Positions 52,420 through 63,700 of a DNA stretch of 64,000 nucleotides are shown piece after piece. Location of the stretch: the NCBI GenBank assembly GCA_006386115.1, contig VFIW01000109.1, forward strand, positions 62,001-126,000. The letters run 5' to 3'. Source of the DNA: Globisporangium splendens (taxonomy: Eukaryota; Oomycota; Peronosporomycetes; Pythiales; Pythiaceae). The notes under the pieces are model-generated. The model searched no databases, was not told where the DNA came from, and saw only the letters and a program-made list of their open reading frames with translations. Numbering within the stretch: position 1 is the first letter of the stretch; each line of letters opens with the position of its first letter. Both the position numbers and the translations under genes were made by a program.

Positions 52420-54583
52420 ATAACACACATCTTGCTTTCCTGTGTGCCTTTTCACCAAGCGGATACAGCGAATCTTCAAGCGGCGAAGACCCCGAAGCAG
52501 CGCCGTGCGCGCTCCACACCGCCTCTGCTGCTGCAATGGCGGCTGCTGCAGAACCCCGCGAGGCTCAGCTCGTTCAGGGAGCCCGCGCTCGTGGTCGCCG
52601 CAGTGGCCTGTGCGCCGATTCTGGTCTGCGTGGTCGCGCTCTGGGCTGTTTTGGGGTGTCTGTGCACGCGGCGGACGAGTGTTGCGGTCGCAGTCGCTCT
52701 GTTGATCACATGGAGCACTCGCTTTCTCTGCAGCTACCGCGGTGACGTATCTACTGGTACTTTGCATCTTCCCAGTGCGACCTCGTTGGCAATAGTGGCT
52801 GTAAGGCTCGCTCCGGCACGAAACACGTGGCTGTTGGCGTTTACGACAGGGGCGACAGCAGCGTACGTTGTAGGCACGCGGCACAGCGCCGTTCCACAAA
52901 GTGAATACAATATGGATTTAGTGCTCGCACGCCTCCTTCCAGCGTGGGTGGCGATCTGCAAATTGCGGTGGTGGCGTCCTGCCGATGAGGGTGTGCTTCA
53001 CGATGCTGAGCACACAATCTACCGGAACTTTGTCCCAGACAAAGTTCACCTTCGCCATATTGCGGGGCTAGGAACAGTGCACGTGCCACACAGCGGAGAG
53101 GAGGCACCTCCTCGAGCGCTTGTGCTCGTGCACGGATACCTCGCTGGCAATGCGTTCTGGGCAGCGGTAGGTGGATTGTGGTGCAGAAGCTCCGGATCAT
53201 TACTTTCAGCTGACGGATTTGTGTTTCCTGTTGTCTTATAGAATCTCGAAGAATTACCCAAGCACTTTGATGTGGTACGTTGCGAGCATGCCTTGCTAGA
53301 ACGCCTAGGCTTTGCTTTGAGACTTAAGCTAACAGCTGCATGTGTTCGCAGTTTGCTGTGGAATGGAAAGGCATCGGTCGATCCGTTCGCCCGACTTTCA
53401 TTCCGAAAAACGTAAGCGACGTTTATAGTGCACATTCGTGTATCTAGGAGTTAAGTTGTGCATTTGTGTTTTCGACTTCAACCGATGGCAGGACGAAGAA
53501 GCCGACACCTTTTTCGTCGAGTCACTTGAAGAATTGCGCCGAGAGATGCAGGTTCGCACCGAAACAGAGTTTTTCTCTTTCTCCAACGCTTGGTTGTTTA
53601 TCTCCATTTGCGCTAACATGTACTTTTAACCTTTCAATGTGATGGCAGCTCGACCGATTTATCCTCTGCGGACATTCCATGGGAGTACGGAACAAAGGCG
53701 CTATTGCTGTTAGAATGATGCTCTAACCAGCCTCGTCGTATTGGCGTTTGTGCTGCAGGCTATGTTCTCGACGTATTATTCCTCAAAGTATGCAAAACAC
53801 GTCGAGCATCTGGTTCTCATCTCCCCGGCAGGCGTCAATCCGTCCCCTTTAACCAGGGACCAGTTGTCGTTGCCGGCGAAAATCGCATCGACATTCTTGA
53901 CCACTCCCATGGCATGTAGCTCTTAGATACATGCATTCATAGGTCATATGTACAGCGCCTTGCTTTGAGTCACACCGATTTGCTAATATCTCTGCACACG
54001 CAGTCTCTGGTGCGATTCGCTGGACCTGTTGGCCCGCATCTCGCGCATTGGCTCGTGCAATGGCGAGTTGCGAAGACGCCCCCAGCAAACATCATCCGGA
54101 CGGGAGAAATCGATCTGTAGCACTTTGCGCTCTACTGCTACCACAACTGGGCTCTGAAGGCGTCGGGCGACATTGCCTACCACACCCACCTGCATCCGGT
54201 ACGTCTTGCACATGAGCACAATCTCTCTTTCTTCGTGTCAAGCACATTACGCCTGATCACTAACACATGCGCGATTGCAATGCGGATGATTGGCGTTCGC
54301 TTGGTAGGGAGCGAGTGCGCGAACCAGGGCACTGAGTGAACTGCTTGTTCTGGGGAAAGCGAGCGTGTCGGTGACGTTTCTGTACGGTGACGCAGGTGTG
54401 GACTGGATGAACCACGAGCACGGCGAGGCCGTCGTGCGTCAGCTCGAGAAGTCGCAGTACGTCGTGCTCCGCCGCGTGCCGCTCGCTGGCCACCAAGTGT
54501 TCATGGACAACCCCAAGGGCTTCAACCGTGCGCTACTGCAAGCCATCAACGACCATGATGTCCACATGGGCAACTTCAACTAG
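52420..54583 (+). pseudogene. ABHD4/5-like alpha/beta hydrolase, tandem copy 1, disrupted
   Basis: Exons match copy 2 one for one: about 52420..53166, 53242..53274, 53352..53411, 53492..53551, 53649..53684, 53759..53911, 54004..54198, 54308..54583; exons 2-7 have exactly the same lengths (33, 60, 60, 36, 153, 195 nt). It encodes LVLVHGYLAGNAFWA, the nucleophile elbow LCGHSMG and the catalytic-His segment PLAGHQVFMDNP. Three defects are visible. A TAG at 54118-54120 stands where copy 2 has a sense codon (GEIDL-stop-HFALYCYHNW). The first exon has no ATG in its frame. The donor of intron 6 reads GC (ATG|GCATGT) where copy 2 has GT. The rest of the frame is intact, so inactivation looks recent, or the gene uses readthrough and an unseen upstream exon. 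Confidence 0.8.
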
Positions 54584-55523
54584 GACTCCGTAAATTGATC
54601 TCGTTGCTGATTCGTTTCATTCCGTAATTAGACATTCGTAAATAAATGTAACGCTCAATATCATTTTAAAGAATCCAACGAGTTAGACAGGGGACAACAT
54701 GCAGCACTGGCCATGCTACTGGCCACGACTGCACATCTTGCTCGTGTTGCTGCAGTATACTAAGCTTCCTCGTGTGCGTAGCCGAGAGGTTGTGACGTTG
54801 ATTTTGTGGTACACTGTGCAGTGCTCTTGTTGATCCTGGATATTTTATCAGTTGCCGCTGCTGTGTCGAAAAATGGATCTGACGCTGAGAAAATTGAGGC
54901 AGATCTCACATTCATTCTGACTTCATTCTGAAGCAGTTAGATACGGGAGAGTCGCGTACTTGGATTGCGCTATAGCGTCGATTTAACTTGGCAAGACTAA
55001 TTCAGATCTGATTTACGCTGGATGAGAAATGTGGCTGGGTAAGCTGCTCGAACGGCACCACAAATCGCTTACAGTATAAACAACACCAAGGGAGGCTTCA
55101 ACACTGCGTTGACAAGGATCGCTGACTGGGTTGGCTCGATCCCATAAATAAGTCCACTTATTTGCAGTCGGACATTTTGAGACCCCATACAAACTTTCAG
55201 ATACAAGTGAGACACGACACGAACACGACTTCCTATAATCATCCGCAAGTGGTAACAACCGACACTCCTTGCTCGGAAATAGCTTAATCCGTTGTCAACT
55301 TGTGTCAACTCGCTCATAATACGGGTAAGCTAATCCGTTGCAAGATTACGCTATACGCACTTTCTATGCTTGCCAACTCCCCTCAATTCAGTGACATTGC
55401 CATTTCAGTCAGCCACATTCAGGTTCAGATGTCACTATTCATCCTGAAGATGAACATGCATTCTTGAGAGCAAGCAGCTCTGCTGAACTGCTTCCTCATA
55501 ATCGATTAGACCCACCAGCAGCG
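54584..55523. other. Intergenic between hydrolase copies
   Basis: About 940 bp, A/T-richer than the genes. No supportable frame, repeat or RNA gene seen. Confidence 0.5.
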
Positions 55524-57546
55524 ATGCGGAACTCGGCAAAGGAAGAAGAGATCAGGCCGCCGGGTCCGCCGTCGTGGCTCCAGAGCGGCTTCGTGCGTGC
55601 GCTGCTGCTGCTGCTCACACCCTTCGTGCTGTTCCTGCTGCTGCTCTGGTGGCTCGTGGGACTGCTGCTGACGCTCTCGAGCAAGGTCGTCGCGGCACTC
55701 ACCGTGATCCTCGCGTGGACGCTGTATCTGACGATCCCGAGTATCCCCGCGCATCTCCTGGACTGGCCACTAGTGCTCACTGTTGGGACGCTGGTGAGTA
55801 TCTTGACGCCGAAAAGTAAATGGGTTCAACTGGGCATTTGGCTCGCATTGACGGTCTACGCCATCGTGCGTGTGTCGCTGCTGGACCTGGAGGACGGCTC
55901 GACAGAGAAGAGCCTCGTGATCGCGTTGGCGGTTGTGTGCTGTGTGTCCCCTGGTTGGCTCCTGATCTGCAACCTGCGTCTGTGGCTCCCAGCGAGTGAC
56001 GATATGCTCGAGGACGTCGAAGAGAAGATCTACCGCAAGTATGTCATGACCGAAGTCAACATGAAAAAGGTCGCGGGGCTTGGGACCGTGCATGTTCCCT
56101 ACTGCGGCGACAGCAAACAGCTACCACCGCGCAACATCGTGCTGGTGCATGGCTACATGGCTGGTAACGCCTTCTGGGCTGCGGTAAGCTTACCAGTATT
56201 TGTTTCCCTGTACTGATTGCCGATTGCAGACTGATCACTTGTTACTTTTGCATGCGGCGCTATAGAATTTGCAAGCGCTGGCGAAATCGTTCAATGTGGT
56301 GCGTACAACGCTGAAATAGGCGTGACAATGGGCGACGTACACTTACTTTTCTTTTGACTGTATAAATAGTACGCGGTGGAGTGGAGAGGAATCGGTCGCT
56401 CGGTTCGTCCAACATTCAATGCCAAGACGGTACGAACCAGCTCATGTTTGGATTTCGCACATGTACCGCATAACGGGAAGCTAATATCGATATATGCTTG
56501 TCCATAGGACTATGAAATCGATGATTTCTTTGTAGAATCGCTGGAACAATGGAGAAGAGAGATCCAAGTACGTTCACGGACTTCTTGTATCTGTGCGTTG
56601 CTGGTCTTCGAAACTAATTTAAACCGTTGCTACATGGACTGCAGTTGGAACGCTTCATCTTATGCGCGCATTCTATGGGGGTATGCCTTCGTGCAATCTT
56701 TGCTAACTTTGACTTGGCTTTTGTAGTTTGTCTAACGTCTGCTGTCAAATGTTGATGCGCTTCGTCTTAGGCCATGTACTCGACGTACTACGCTACCAAA
56801 TACTCGCATCACATCGAGCACTTGATCCTCGTGTCCCCCGCAGGCGTCAACGGGAGTGACACGAAAGACGAAGAGCTCAGCGGGTTCTGGAAATTCATCG
56901 CCAAGCACCAGATCACGCCAATGGTAACGCCGAATAGTTTGTACTTGATGCACAACATTGACCGCAGCGCTGACAATCTGCTTCTTTGGCTTTTCTCCCA
57001 TCAGAGTGCGGTTCGTTTTGCCGGTCCATTCGGTCTCAAGCTCGTGCAGTGGATAATGAGACGTCGCATCGCGTGGACGCCTCCGTCCAACATCATCCGC
57101 TCGGGCGAGATGGACTTTGACCAGATCACGCTTTATTGCTACCACAACTGGGCACTCAAGAAATCGGGCGAGTTGGCACTGCACACAGATTTGCACCCGG
57201 TAAGAACTCTAATGCATAGTCTGCCGACACGTCACGTACCATAACTGACTCGGGTCTCTCCATCTTCATCATGTAGGGTGCAAGTGCAAGACGAACGCCT
57301 CTGTCGAGGCTACTCACACCTGCCACAATCAAAGTCCCGCTTACCATCATGTACGGCGGCGGCTCGGACTGGATGAACGCCCAGTATGGCGAAGCCGTCG
57401 TGCGAAGCCTCGAGAAGACCCACTACGCGGTATTCCGCCTCGTGCCGCTCGCGGGCCACCAGGTCTTCATGGACAACCCGGCGGATTTCAACCGCATGAT
57501 CATCGAAGCCGTGCACGAGCACGAACGTTCCATCGCCTTCCCATAA
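55524..57546 (+). CDS. ABHD4/5-like alpha/beta hydrolase, tandem copy 2
   Basis: Exons 55524..56183, 56266..56298, 56370..56429, 56508..56567, 56645..56680, 56771..56923, 57005..57199, 57277..57546; 488 aa. The N-terminal 160 residues contain several hydrophobic membrane segments (LLLLLTPFVLFLLLLWWLV first). The hydrolase domain begins near IVLVHGYMAGNAFW. Nucleophile elbow CAHSMG has Ser, with Ala replacing the first Gly of GxSxG. The likely acid is in GGGSDWMN and the His in LAGHQVFMDNP, which also aligns with the H-x4-D acyltransferase-like motif of ABHD4/5. Animal ABHD5 lacks the Ser and activates lipases, while ABHD4 is a lipase, so this copy may be catalytic. Intron 6 (56924..57004) is 81 nt and stop-free, so retention would add 27 residues. 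Confidence 0.88.
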
Positions 57547-58293
57547 TGTACGACTTTGTTTTTGTCAATTGCCATATTTGCACAATAGTGCTCGAGCAAA
57601 CGAGCTATGTAGATGCCGCCTGATGGTACATCTACACAAACACACCAGCGACTGCGACGAAATGCTACTGGGCGATTGTCGCCTGATATTTCACACTTCA
57701 GCAACAGCAAAATATTGCGAGACGCGTTCGTATCACGTTCGGTTTGTCAAACTCGATGTTCTCGACACAGCTTGACGATGTCTCGCCTGATTCATTGCAT
57801 TTTTAAAACCACACGTTCTGATGTCACAAATAGATGCTATTTTGCATCGAATTGAGTTGAAGTCGAGTGCTTCCACGTCCCTCAATGGAACCAGCACTCG
57901 TCTGCCCCCGAGTCGTTTTCCCTTTGAAGATGAGCTTCTCTTCCGTGTCTGCGTCTACCATCTGCCTGACATCATATGGAGAAAACAAAGAGCTGCTGAC
58001 CAGCTTCGTAAAGACAAGAGCTCCTCTCTATCGACAGGAGATGCGGATCTCTGTACCGGATGGAAGAGGCACCAAATGCCGATGGGATGGATTCTCTTGG
58101 CGCTGGAGAGAGAACAGACGGCGGACGCGATTGACGCAAACATGTGAGCAATGATATGCGAAGGGAGAAGCGAAGAGCGCAAGATCTTCCTCTCCGGATT
58201 CTTGGGACGCGCGGCTTTCTCCTCATTCTCGCATTCTCTGTTTGTCTGCACACTCCAAAGGTCCCTCATCAAGTTTTTCCAGCGATCGACACA
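57547..58293. other. Intergenic / 5' region of the RING-finger gene
   Basis: About 750 bp with no recognised domain in any frame. The RING-protein frame stays open from 58144, but its upstream part has no conserved features. Confidence 0.45.
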
Positions 58294-59478
58294 ATGGAAG
58301 ACGACTGGTGCCACGTTAGTGACGACGAAGAGTTCGGATTCCATGAGTCTGCCCTACTCTTCACGGAAATTGAACCGGAGCCAGAGCTGGAGACCATTGA
58401 AGTTGCTGCAAACCCAAGTCCGGAACGTGTCACCGCTGCTGCTGCTAGTGATGACGACGATTTCGGCATTTTGCTCAATGACATCGACATTGGACCATTG
58501 CTACAAGACAAGTTCTCCGAAAGCAGCGAGCGTTCGCCACCTCGAACCTTCTCACGAGACTTCTCCCTATCGTTGCTAGCCCCAGAACACCGCGATCGCA
58601 GACCATTCAAGAAATCGCGTGGGAAATACATCGAGGCAAATTCACCTTCGACAGGCGACGATGATGCAGCGTCTCTTTCGCGCAAGCGCATGGTGAAATT
58701 GGCTTTTTGTGAGCCATGGTTGTCGAGTTTCCCTGCGCGTCTTCGTGCCGAGATGCCATCCCGACGCTTGCATCTTGACGACGAACGCGAATCTCCATCG
58801 TTCACATCATTGACGGTATTTACGCAGGATCAAGCCACGCAAGTCTGCTTTAACGAAGTGCACGACAACGATGCCGTGGGTGACCGCGATTCTCGCTTGT
58901 GCAGCGCTCTGAAGCGAAGCATGGACGCCACAAACCAATTGAAGACCAAGTCACAGGATCTCGAGCGCATGTCGCTGAAGCTCATGAACGCGGACGCGTT
59001 GCTGGACAGCAACGAGTACCGTCACCAGCGAGATTTGTTCAAGTTGCGCCGCTTGGTGCTCGCGAGGAACCGAGAGAAGCTGAACCTCGAACATCAGGAC
59101 CGACTAAAAGCCGAAATCGAACAACTCAAAAACGAAAACAGCGATCTCCAGCATGCGAATGCCATGCTAAATGGAGACTCGAACGTTCTTGAAACACAGA
59201 GCCTAGACGAGCTGGAGCAGCTGGAGCTTTCGCTGTCCAAAGCGATGGACAACGTCCGCGCGGCGATTCGCGCAAACTACAAAGCGGCCATTGCTCAAAA
59301 ACACGAAGACACTCTTTGCGTCGTGTGCTTCGCCAAGCCCGTGTCCGTTGTGCTGCTCCCATGCCGCCACCAGGTGCTCTGCAGTGGCTGCGCGCTTCGC
59401 GTGACCACGTGCCCGATCGACCGCACCGACATCCAGGACAAAGTGCTCACATTTGGACTCAATGCATACAGAGACTAG
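58294..59478 (+). CDS. RING-finger (C3HC4) protein with coiled coil
   Basis: A single exon of 394 aa. The first 130 residues are acidic and Ser-rich (MEDDWCHVSDDEEFGF). A long coiled coil runs about residues 236-330 (LKAEIEQLKNENSDLQHANAML). The C-terminal RING is at about 341-376: CVVC, C-R-H-Q-V-L-C-x2-C and CPID, with the last pair provided by C-P, matching the C3HC4 single-His type used by IAP/MUL1-like E3 ubiquitin ligases. A substrate cannot be inferred. Start at MEDDWC is preferred; an in-frame ATG 50 codons upstream adds a basic, hydrophobic stretch without similarity. Confidence 0.82.
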   Translation: MEDDWCHVSDDEEFGFHESALLFTEIEPEPELETIEVAANPSPERVTAAAASDDDDFGILLNDIDIGPLLQDKFSESSERSPPRTFSRDFSLSLLAPEHRDRRPFKKSRGKYIEANSPSTGDDDAASLSRKRMVKLAFCEPWLSSFPARLRAEMPSRRLHLDDERESPSFTSLTVFTQDQATQVCFNEVHDNDAVGDRDSRLCSALKRSMDATNQLKTKSQDLERMSLKLMNADALLDSNEYRHQRDLFKLRRLVLARNREKLNLEHQDRLKAEIEQLKNENSDLQHANAMLNGDSNVLETQSLDELEQLELSLSKAMDNVRAAIRANYKAAIAQKHEDTLCVVCFAKPVSVVLLPCRHQVLCSGCALRVTTCPIDRTDIQDKVLTFGLNAYRD

Positions 59479-59607
59479 CTTGTTAGGCAGTGGAGTAGCT
59501 GTCAACCAGTTTTGCTAACCTGTGCATATAACTTTTGTCTTGTTTTGCTTTTCTCTCGGTATCCTTCTTCTCGGTCTATATGTAGACAGCGATGCGCTTC
59601 TCACGCG

Positions 59608-60473
59608 TTAGTCGTACATGCCGTTGTAGAAGTGCAATAACTGCTGTCGGTTCTTCTCGTGCTGCAGGTCCGTGGCGGTTCGGCTGATCTGGCGCTTGAT
59701 CTTCTTGCCCGAGATCGCGCTGCGCAATGTGTCCGAGTCAGAATCCGAGGACGCGGCGTCGTCATGGCTCTGTTTCCTCTTCTTCTTCTTGCCGTGCTTC
59801 TTCTTGTCTTTCGCCTTCTTGCGCTTCTTGGATGACGGCTTGGAATGTCGCTTCGATCGCTTCTTCCGGTCATCATCGCTTTCACTCGACGACCTGCTGC
59901 TGCTGTCGCTGGACGACTCCGAGTCGCTTGCAGAAGAAGCAGAAGCAGAGGAAGCCGAGCGTGCGCGTCGTTTCTCTCGGTGCGTGCTCGAATGCCGGCG
60001 TTTCTTGCGGTCGCGATCACGTCTCTCGCTTCTGTCGTCACGGGATCTCCGTGGCGATCTCGATGCATCTCTGTCGCGTTCACGTTCGTGACGCGGGGAG
60101 CGCGATCTAGGCGCGTCTTTCACGCGTGCACGATCGCGACGTGGAGAGCGCGAGCGCGAACGCTCATGCTTCCGCCTAGGAGGTATAAAATATAGATTTG
60201 GTTACAAACGCAGCTACCCACATGAAAAGAAGAATGCCTGCGCATATGCTTACGTGGACGAGGATCGCGACGGCGACCGTGCGCGCGTCCGCGACGATGA
60301 AGACGCGCCTACCCATCATGAGCAAGAAAAGGAGTCATGCGTGCCCCCGTTTCCTGAATGGCGTCAGTACCCACCCGCATATGCTCATTTGCAGTGTACA
60401 TATCTTGCAGTTGTCTCCATACACGCGCGCACATACCATGCATCTCATCTCGTTCTGAGCGCCTCGTGTTCAT
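59608..60473 (-). CDS. RS/K-rich nuclear protein, small
   Basis: Exons in transcript order: 60473..60437, 60308..60254, 60175..59608; 219 aa; both introns GT-AG and in phase. The protein is almost wholly Arg/Ser-, then Ser/Asp- and Lys-rich (SRSRSPRRDRARV, KKRKKAKDKKKHGKKKKRK). The only ordered-looking part is the C-terminal 35 residues (SAISGKKIKRQISRTATDL, then RQQLLHFYNGMYD), which look conserved and resemble the end of NKAPD1-type proteins; that link is weak. Splicing-related nuclear role inferred. The start ATG (60473) is 27 bp from a likely Copia LTR; an in-frame ATG at 60557 would fall inside the LTR and is not favoured. Confidence 0.65.
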
Positions 60474-60500
60474 TTCTCCACCTGTCGTGCCCGCCAAAAT

Positions 60501-60776
60501 TGTTGGACAAATACGAATCAGCCCATCATTTGTCACCCACTGCCTCCATGAATCCATTTAATGCCATTAGGTAATACAGGTTCTTCACCCTGTCAAAGGG
60601 GATATGCCCAACATAGTGTATACACACTAACACTTACAGAAGGTTCACAATCAATAATTCTCAACACTATAAAATACACACACGCACGCAGAGAAGCTTA
60701 CAGCACTTCTCGTTTTGCCACGTGCCATCACTGTTGTTCTTCTCCCATCTACATCCGTCAGGCTGTATTCTTAACA
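60501..60776 (+). mobile_element. Probable 5' LTR of a Copia retrotransposon
   Basis: TGTTGGACAA at 60501 and TTCTTAACA ending at 60776 give TGTT...AACA ends. A TATA-like CTATAAAATACA lies at about 60667. Just after the end, GGTTATGAGCCC resembles the initiator-Met tRNA primer-binding site of Copia elements, and the gag ATG (60781) lies inside it. The matching 3' LTR would be beyond the window, so the boundaries are inferred. Confidence 0.5.
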
Positions 60777-63700
60777 GGTTATGAGCCCAACGCAAGCCTC
60801 ATCCGACACCTTCCCTCGTCTCAACGGGACAAACTTTCTAATATGGAAAGCCCGAGTGACCACGTCTCTCAAGGGGAAAGGTCTCTACGGATTCGTCGAA
60901 AAGCGCAACTATGAAGGCGACACTGAATCCGACTCAAGCGACTCGGAAGACCTCGACCCTGAAGCCTCAATGGATGTCGACATGGAAGAACTTGCTCCAC
61001 CGCCATGGAAGTCAAGCCCGAGTTCTTCTGGAAGCGACGACAGCGATAACGAAAGCGCCACTGAAGACTCCATGCCGCCGAAGAACATCTCATTCTCTGC
61101 GAGAAAGCGCGAAGAAGAAGAGAAGAGTGCCAAGAAAGCCAAGGTGAAGAGCCGAAAGCCGAGCGCAAGCAAGCTTCGCAAGATGGAAGCGCGCACCCGC
61201 GCATTCCTGTTCAAGGCAATCGACGACATGCACGTTCTCATTGTCGACAATCAGCCGACTGCGTATGATGTGTTCCAAACACTCTGCCATCGGTACCAGG
61301 GCACCAAAGCCCACGGTGACCCGTATTGGATCCAACACTACTTGATGGAAATCAAGTACGAGGAAGGCTCTGACGTGACACGGGTCTTCCTGGGCCTTGA
61401 GGAAGCTATGCGAAACACCTCTGACGCTACAAGTAGCATCATGAACGGCGAACAAAAGTCGATCTACTTGTATCACTCCATGACCGCCGAGTGGAAGATG
61501 TCTCTCAACATCTGGAAAGGCAATCGCAAGTTCATTCCGTACGAGGAGTTGAAACAGCACATCGAGCAAAAGGTGCGCGACGATGCTGCCAAGACCAAGC
61601 ACACGCACAGATTCGGTACTCCAGAATCGCGCGAAACTCGCGAGGAGAAGGCTTGGCTACCATTGGTCAATCAAATGCTGCTCCCTCCAGTAGTCTCTGC
61701 GGCTATTGTGAACGCACTGGTCATGAGACCCGAGAATGCAAAACACTCGGCCGCCACCTTCTCGCCGGGACCGTCAAGCCCGGGACTGTCATCCCTGAGA
61801 GCTTTGAGGTTACGCCACTCTAGGCGAAGCCCCAGAAGAAGGCTCAAAAGAAGCGCTTTCAGCCGTACAACCAGTTCCACCATGGTCAATTCAAGAAGGA
61901 CAAAAGAAACAATACCTTCAATGCCGCTGCTCTTGCAGTCAACACCGTCCACGACAAGAACGGTTTTCCTCTTGACCCGAAGGTCCTCCTTCAAATCTCC
62001 CAACATGTTCAAGCTGCCGCATCGGCAAAGCGTGAGGACGATGGCAACTACTTCCAGACCCGAAGGGCTGACTTTGGCATCATCGCTGTGACTGGCAAGC
62101 TGTCGCGTGAAATGGTGCTTGCAGCGAAGGCTCCAAGTAAAGTTGACCCTGTCTAGACCGTCGACTCCGGCAGTACTGGCCACATCGCTTACCAATCTGA
62201 CTGGTTCACGTCAATGAAATCAGGAGTCGGCTCGATTACGGTTGGAGACAATCACAAAATCCCAATCAAAGGAATTGGCCAAGTCGACTTCGAAGTCAAG
62301 GACAAGAAGGGAGTGGTGAAAACGATCACCCTTGAAAATGCGCTCTATGCGCCTGACCTCAAGTTCAATCTCTTCTCAGTGTCTCAAGCAACTGATAACT
62401 CATTCAAGGTCGTCTTCGACAAGTCTGGCAAGTGCTACCTCAGGTACGCAAACAACTTCATATTTGCTGCCTCAACGACGTCGACATCGGACCTGTACCA
62501 GTTCGTGGCCAACACCAAGAAACAAGAACTCGCGCCACTTGGCAACCCCAGGTGAGTCAAACAGCTTTTTGTTATTCCATAAAAGAATGGGCCACCCTAA
62601 CTTTGGTATCATGCAGACAATGCTTAGGTACGAGACCATTCAAGGAGCGAACCTGCGGACCGTAGACCCCAGCAGTTTGAAAATATGCCCTTCATGTGTA
62701 TATGCCAAGTCCCATCGACTACCGTTTAATAAACAACCCGTTAAACGTGCAAAATATCCCTTGCAAAAGATACACTCTGACATGAATGGGCCATTACCCA
62801 CTCCAACTTTATCTGGGTGTCAATATTTTCTCACATTCATCGATGACGCAACTCGTTTCATGTTCCTGTATGTGATCAAAAGGAAGTCCGCTCTGTACGA
62901 ATGCTATGAGGACTTTCGAATGAAAGCACTTAACATCTTTCACAACGACGTTGGAACAGTTGAATACTGCGAGAATCAGTACAGCCCTGAGATTCAACGA
63001 TTTCAAGCGGACAATGCACGTGAATATGAGAAACTTGGCAGGATTATATTCGCCAAATATAAGACACACGCGCAGTTCACAAACGCATACGCTCCACAGC
63101 AAAACGGAGTTGTTGAACGCCGGATGCGAACTCTACTCGAGCGTGTTCGAGCACTCCTCATTGATGGAAATCTTCCCGAAGCATTATGGAGGGAGTGCAT
63201 TACAGATGTGGCTCACCTGCTGAATATCACAGCCAGTCCAAACACGGACAATGTTTCGCCTTATCAACAATGGTACGGCTCACCACCATCAGCTGAATAT
63301 CTCAAAGTGTTTGGTTGTACAGGATATGTGCGCATATCAGAACCACATAGAAACAAACTGGATGCGCGAGCAAAGAAATGCATGTTCGTGGGGCTTCCAA
63401 CCCGCAAGAAGGGATACCGCCTCATTGACGTCTCCACTGGAACCATTGTATACAGCCGTGATGTTCGCTTCGGTGAAACAGCCTTCCCAACATTGGAGTT
63501 TCTACACCACTCACTACAAAACCGCGTTGCTGCCATCCAGCATATCAATACTGGACCAACACTTGATCCCTTTGTGACCGAGCATCTGTTGCCGCCTTTA
63601 AGAGAGGCACTCTCGCCACACAAGGATGCTCATTTGCGCATGGCCTGTGAACGGAAACTTGATGACTCGAGCCCATCAAACGCCATCGCCACTACAGACC

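Noticed and set aside
60474..60557. Longer N-terminus for the small RS protein from the ATG at 60557
   Set aside because: The extra 28 residues are not RS-like and fall largely inside the inferred Copia LTR.
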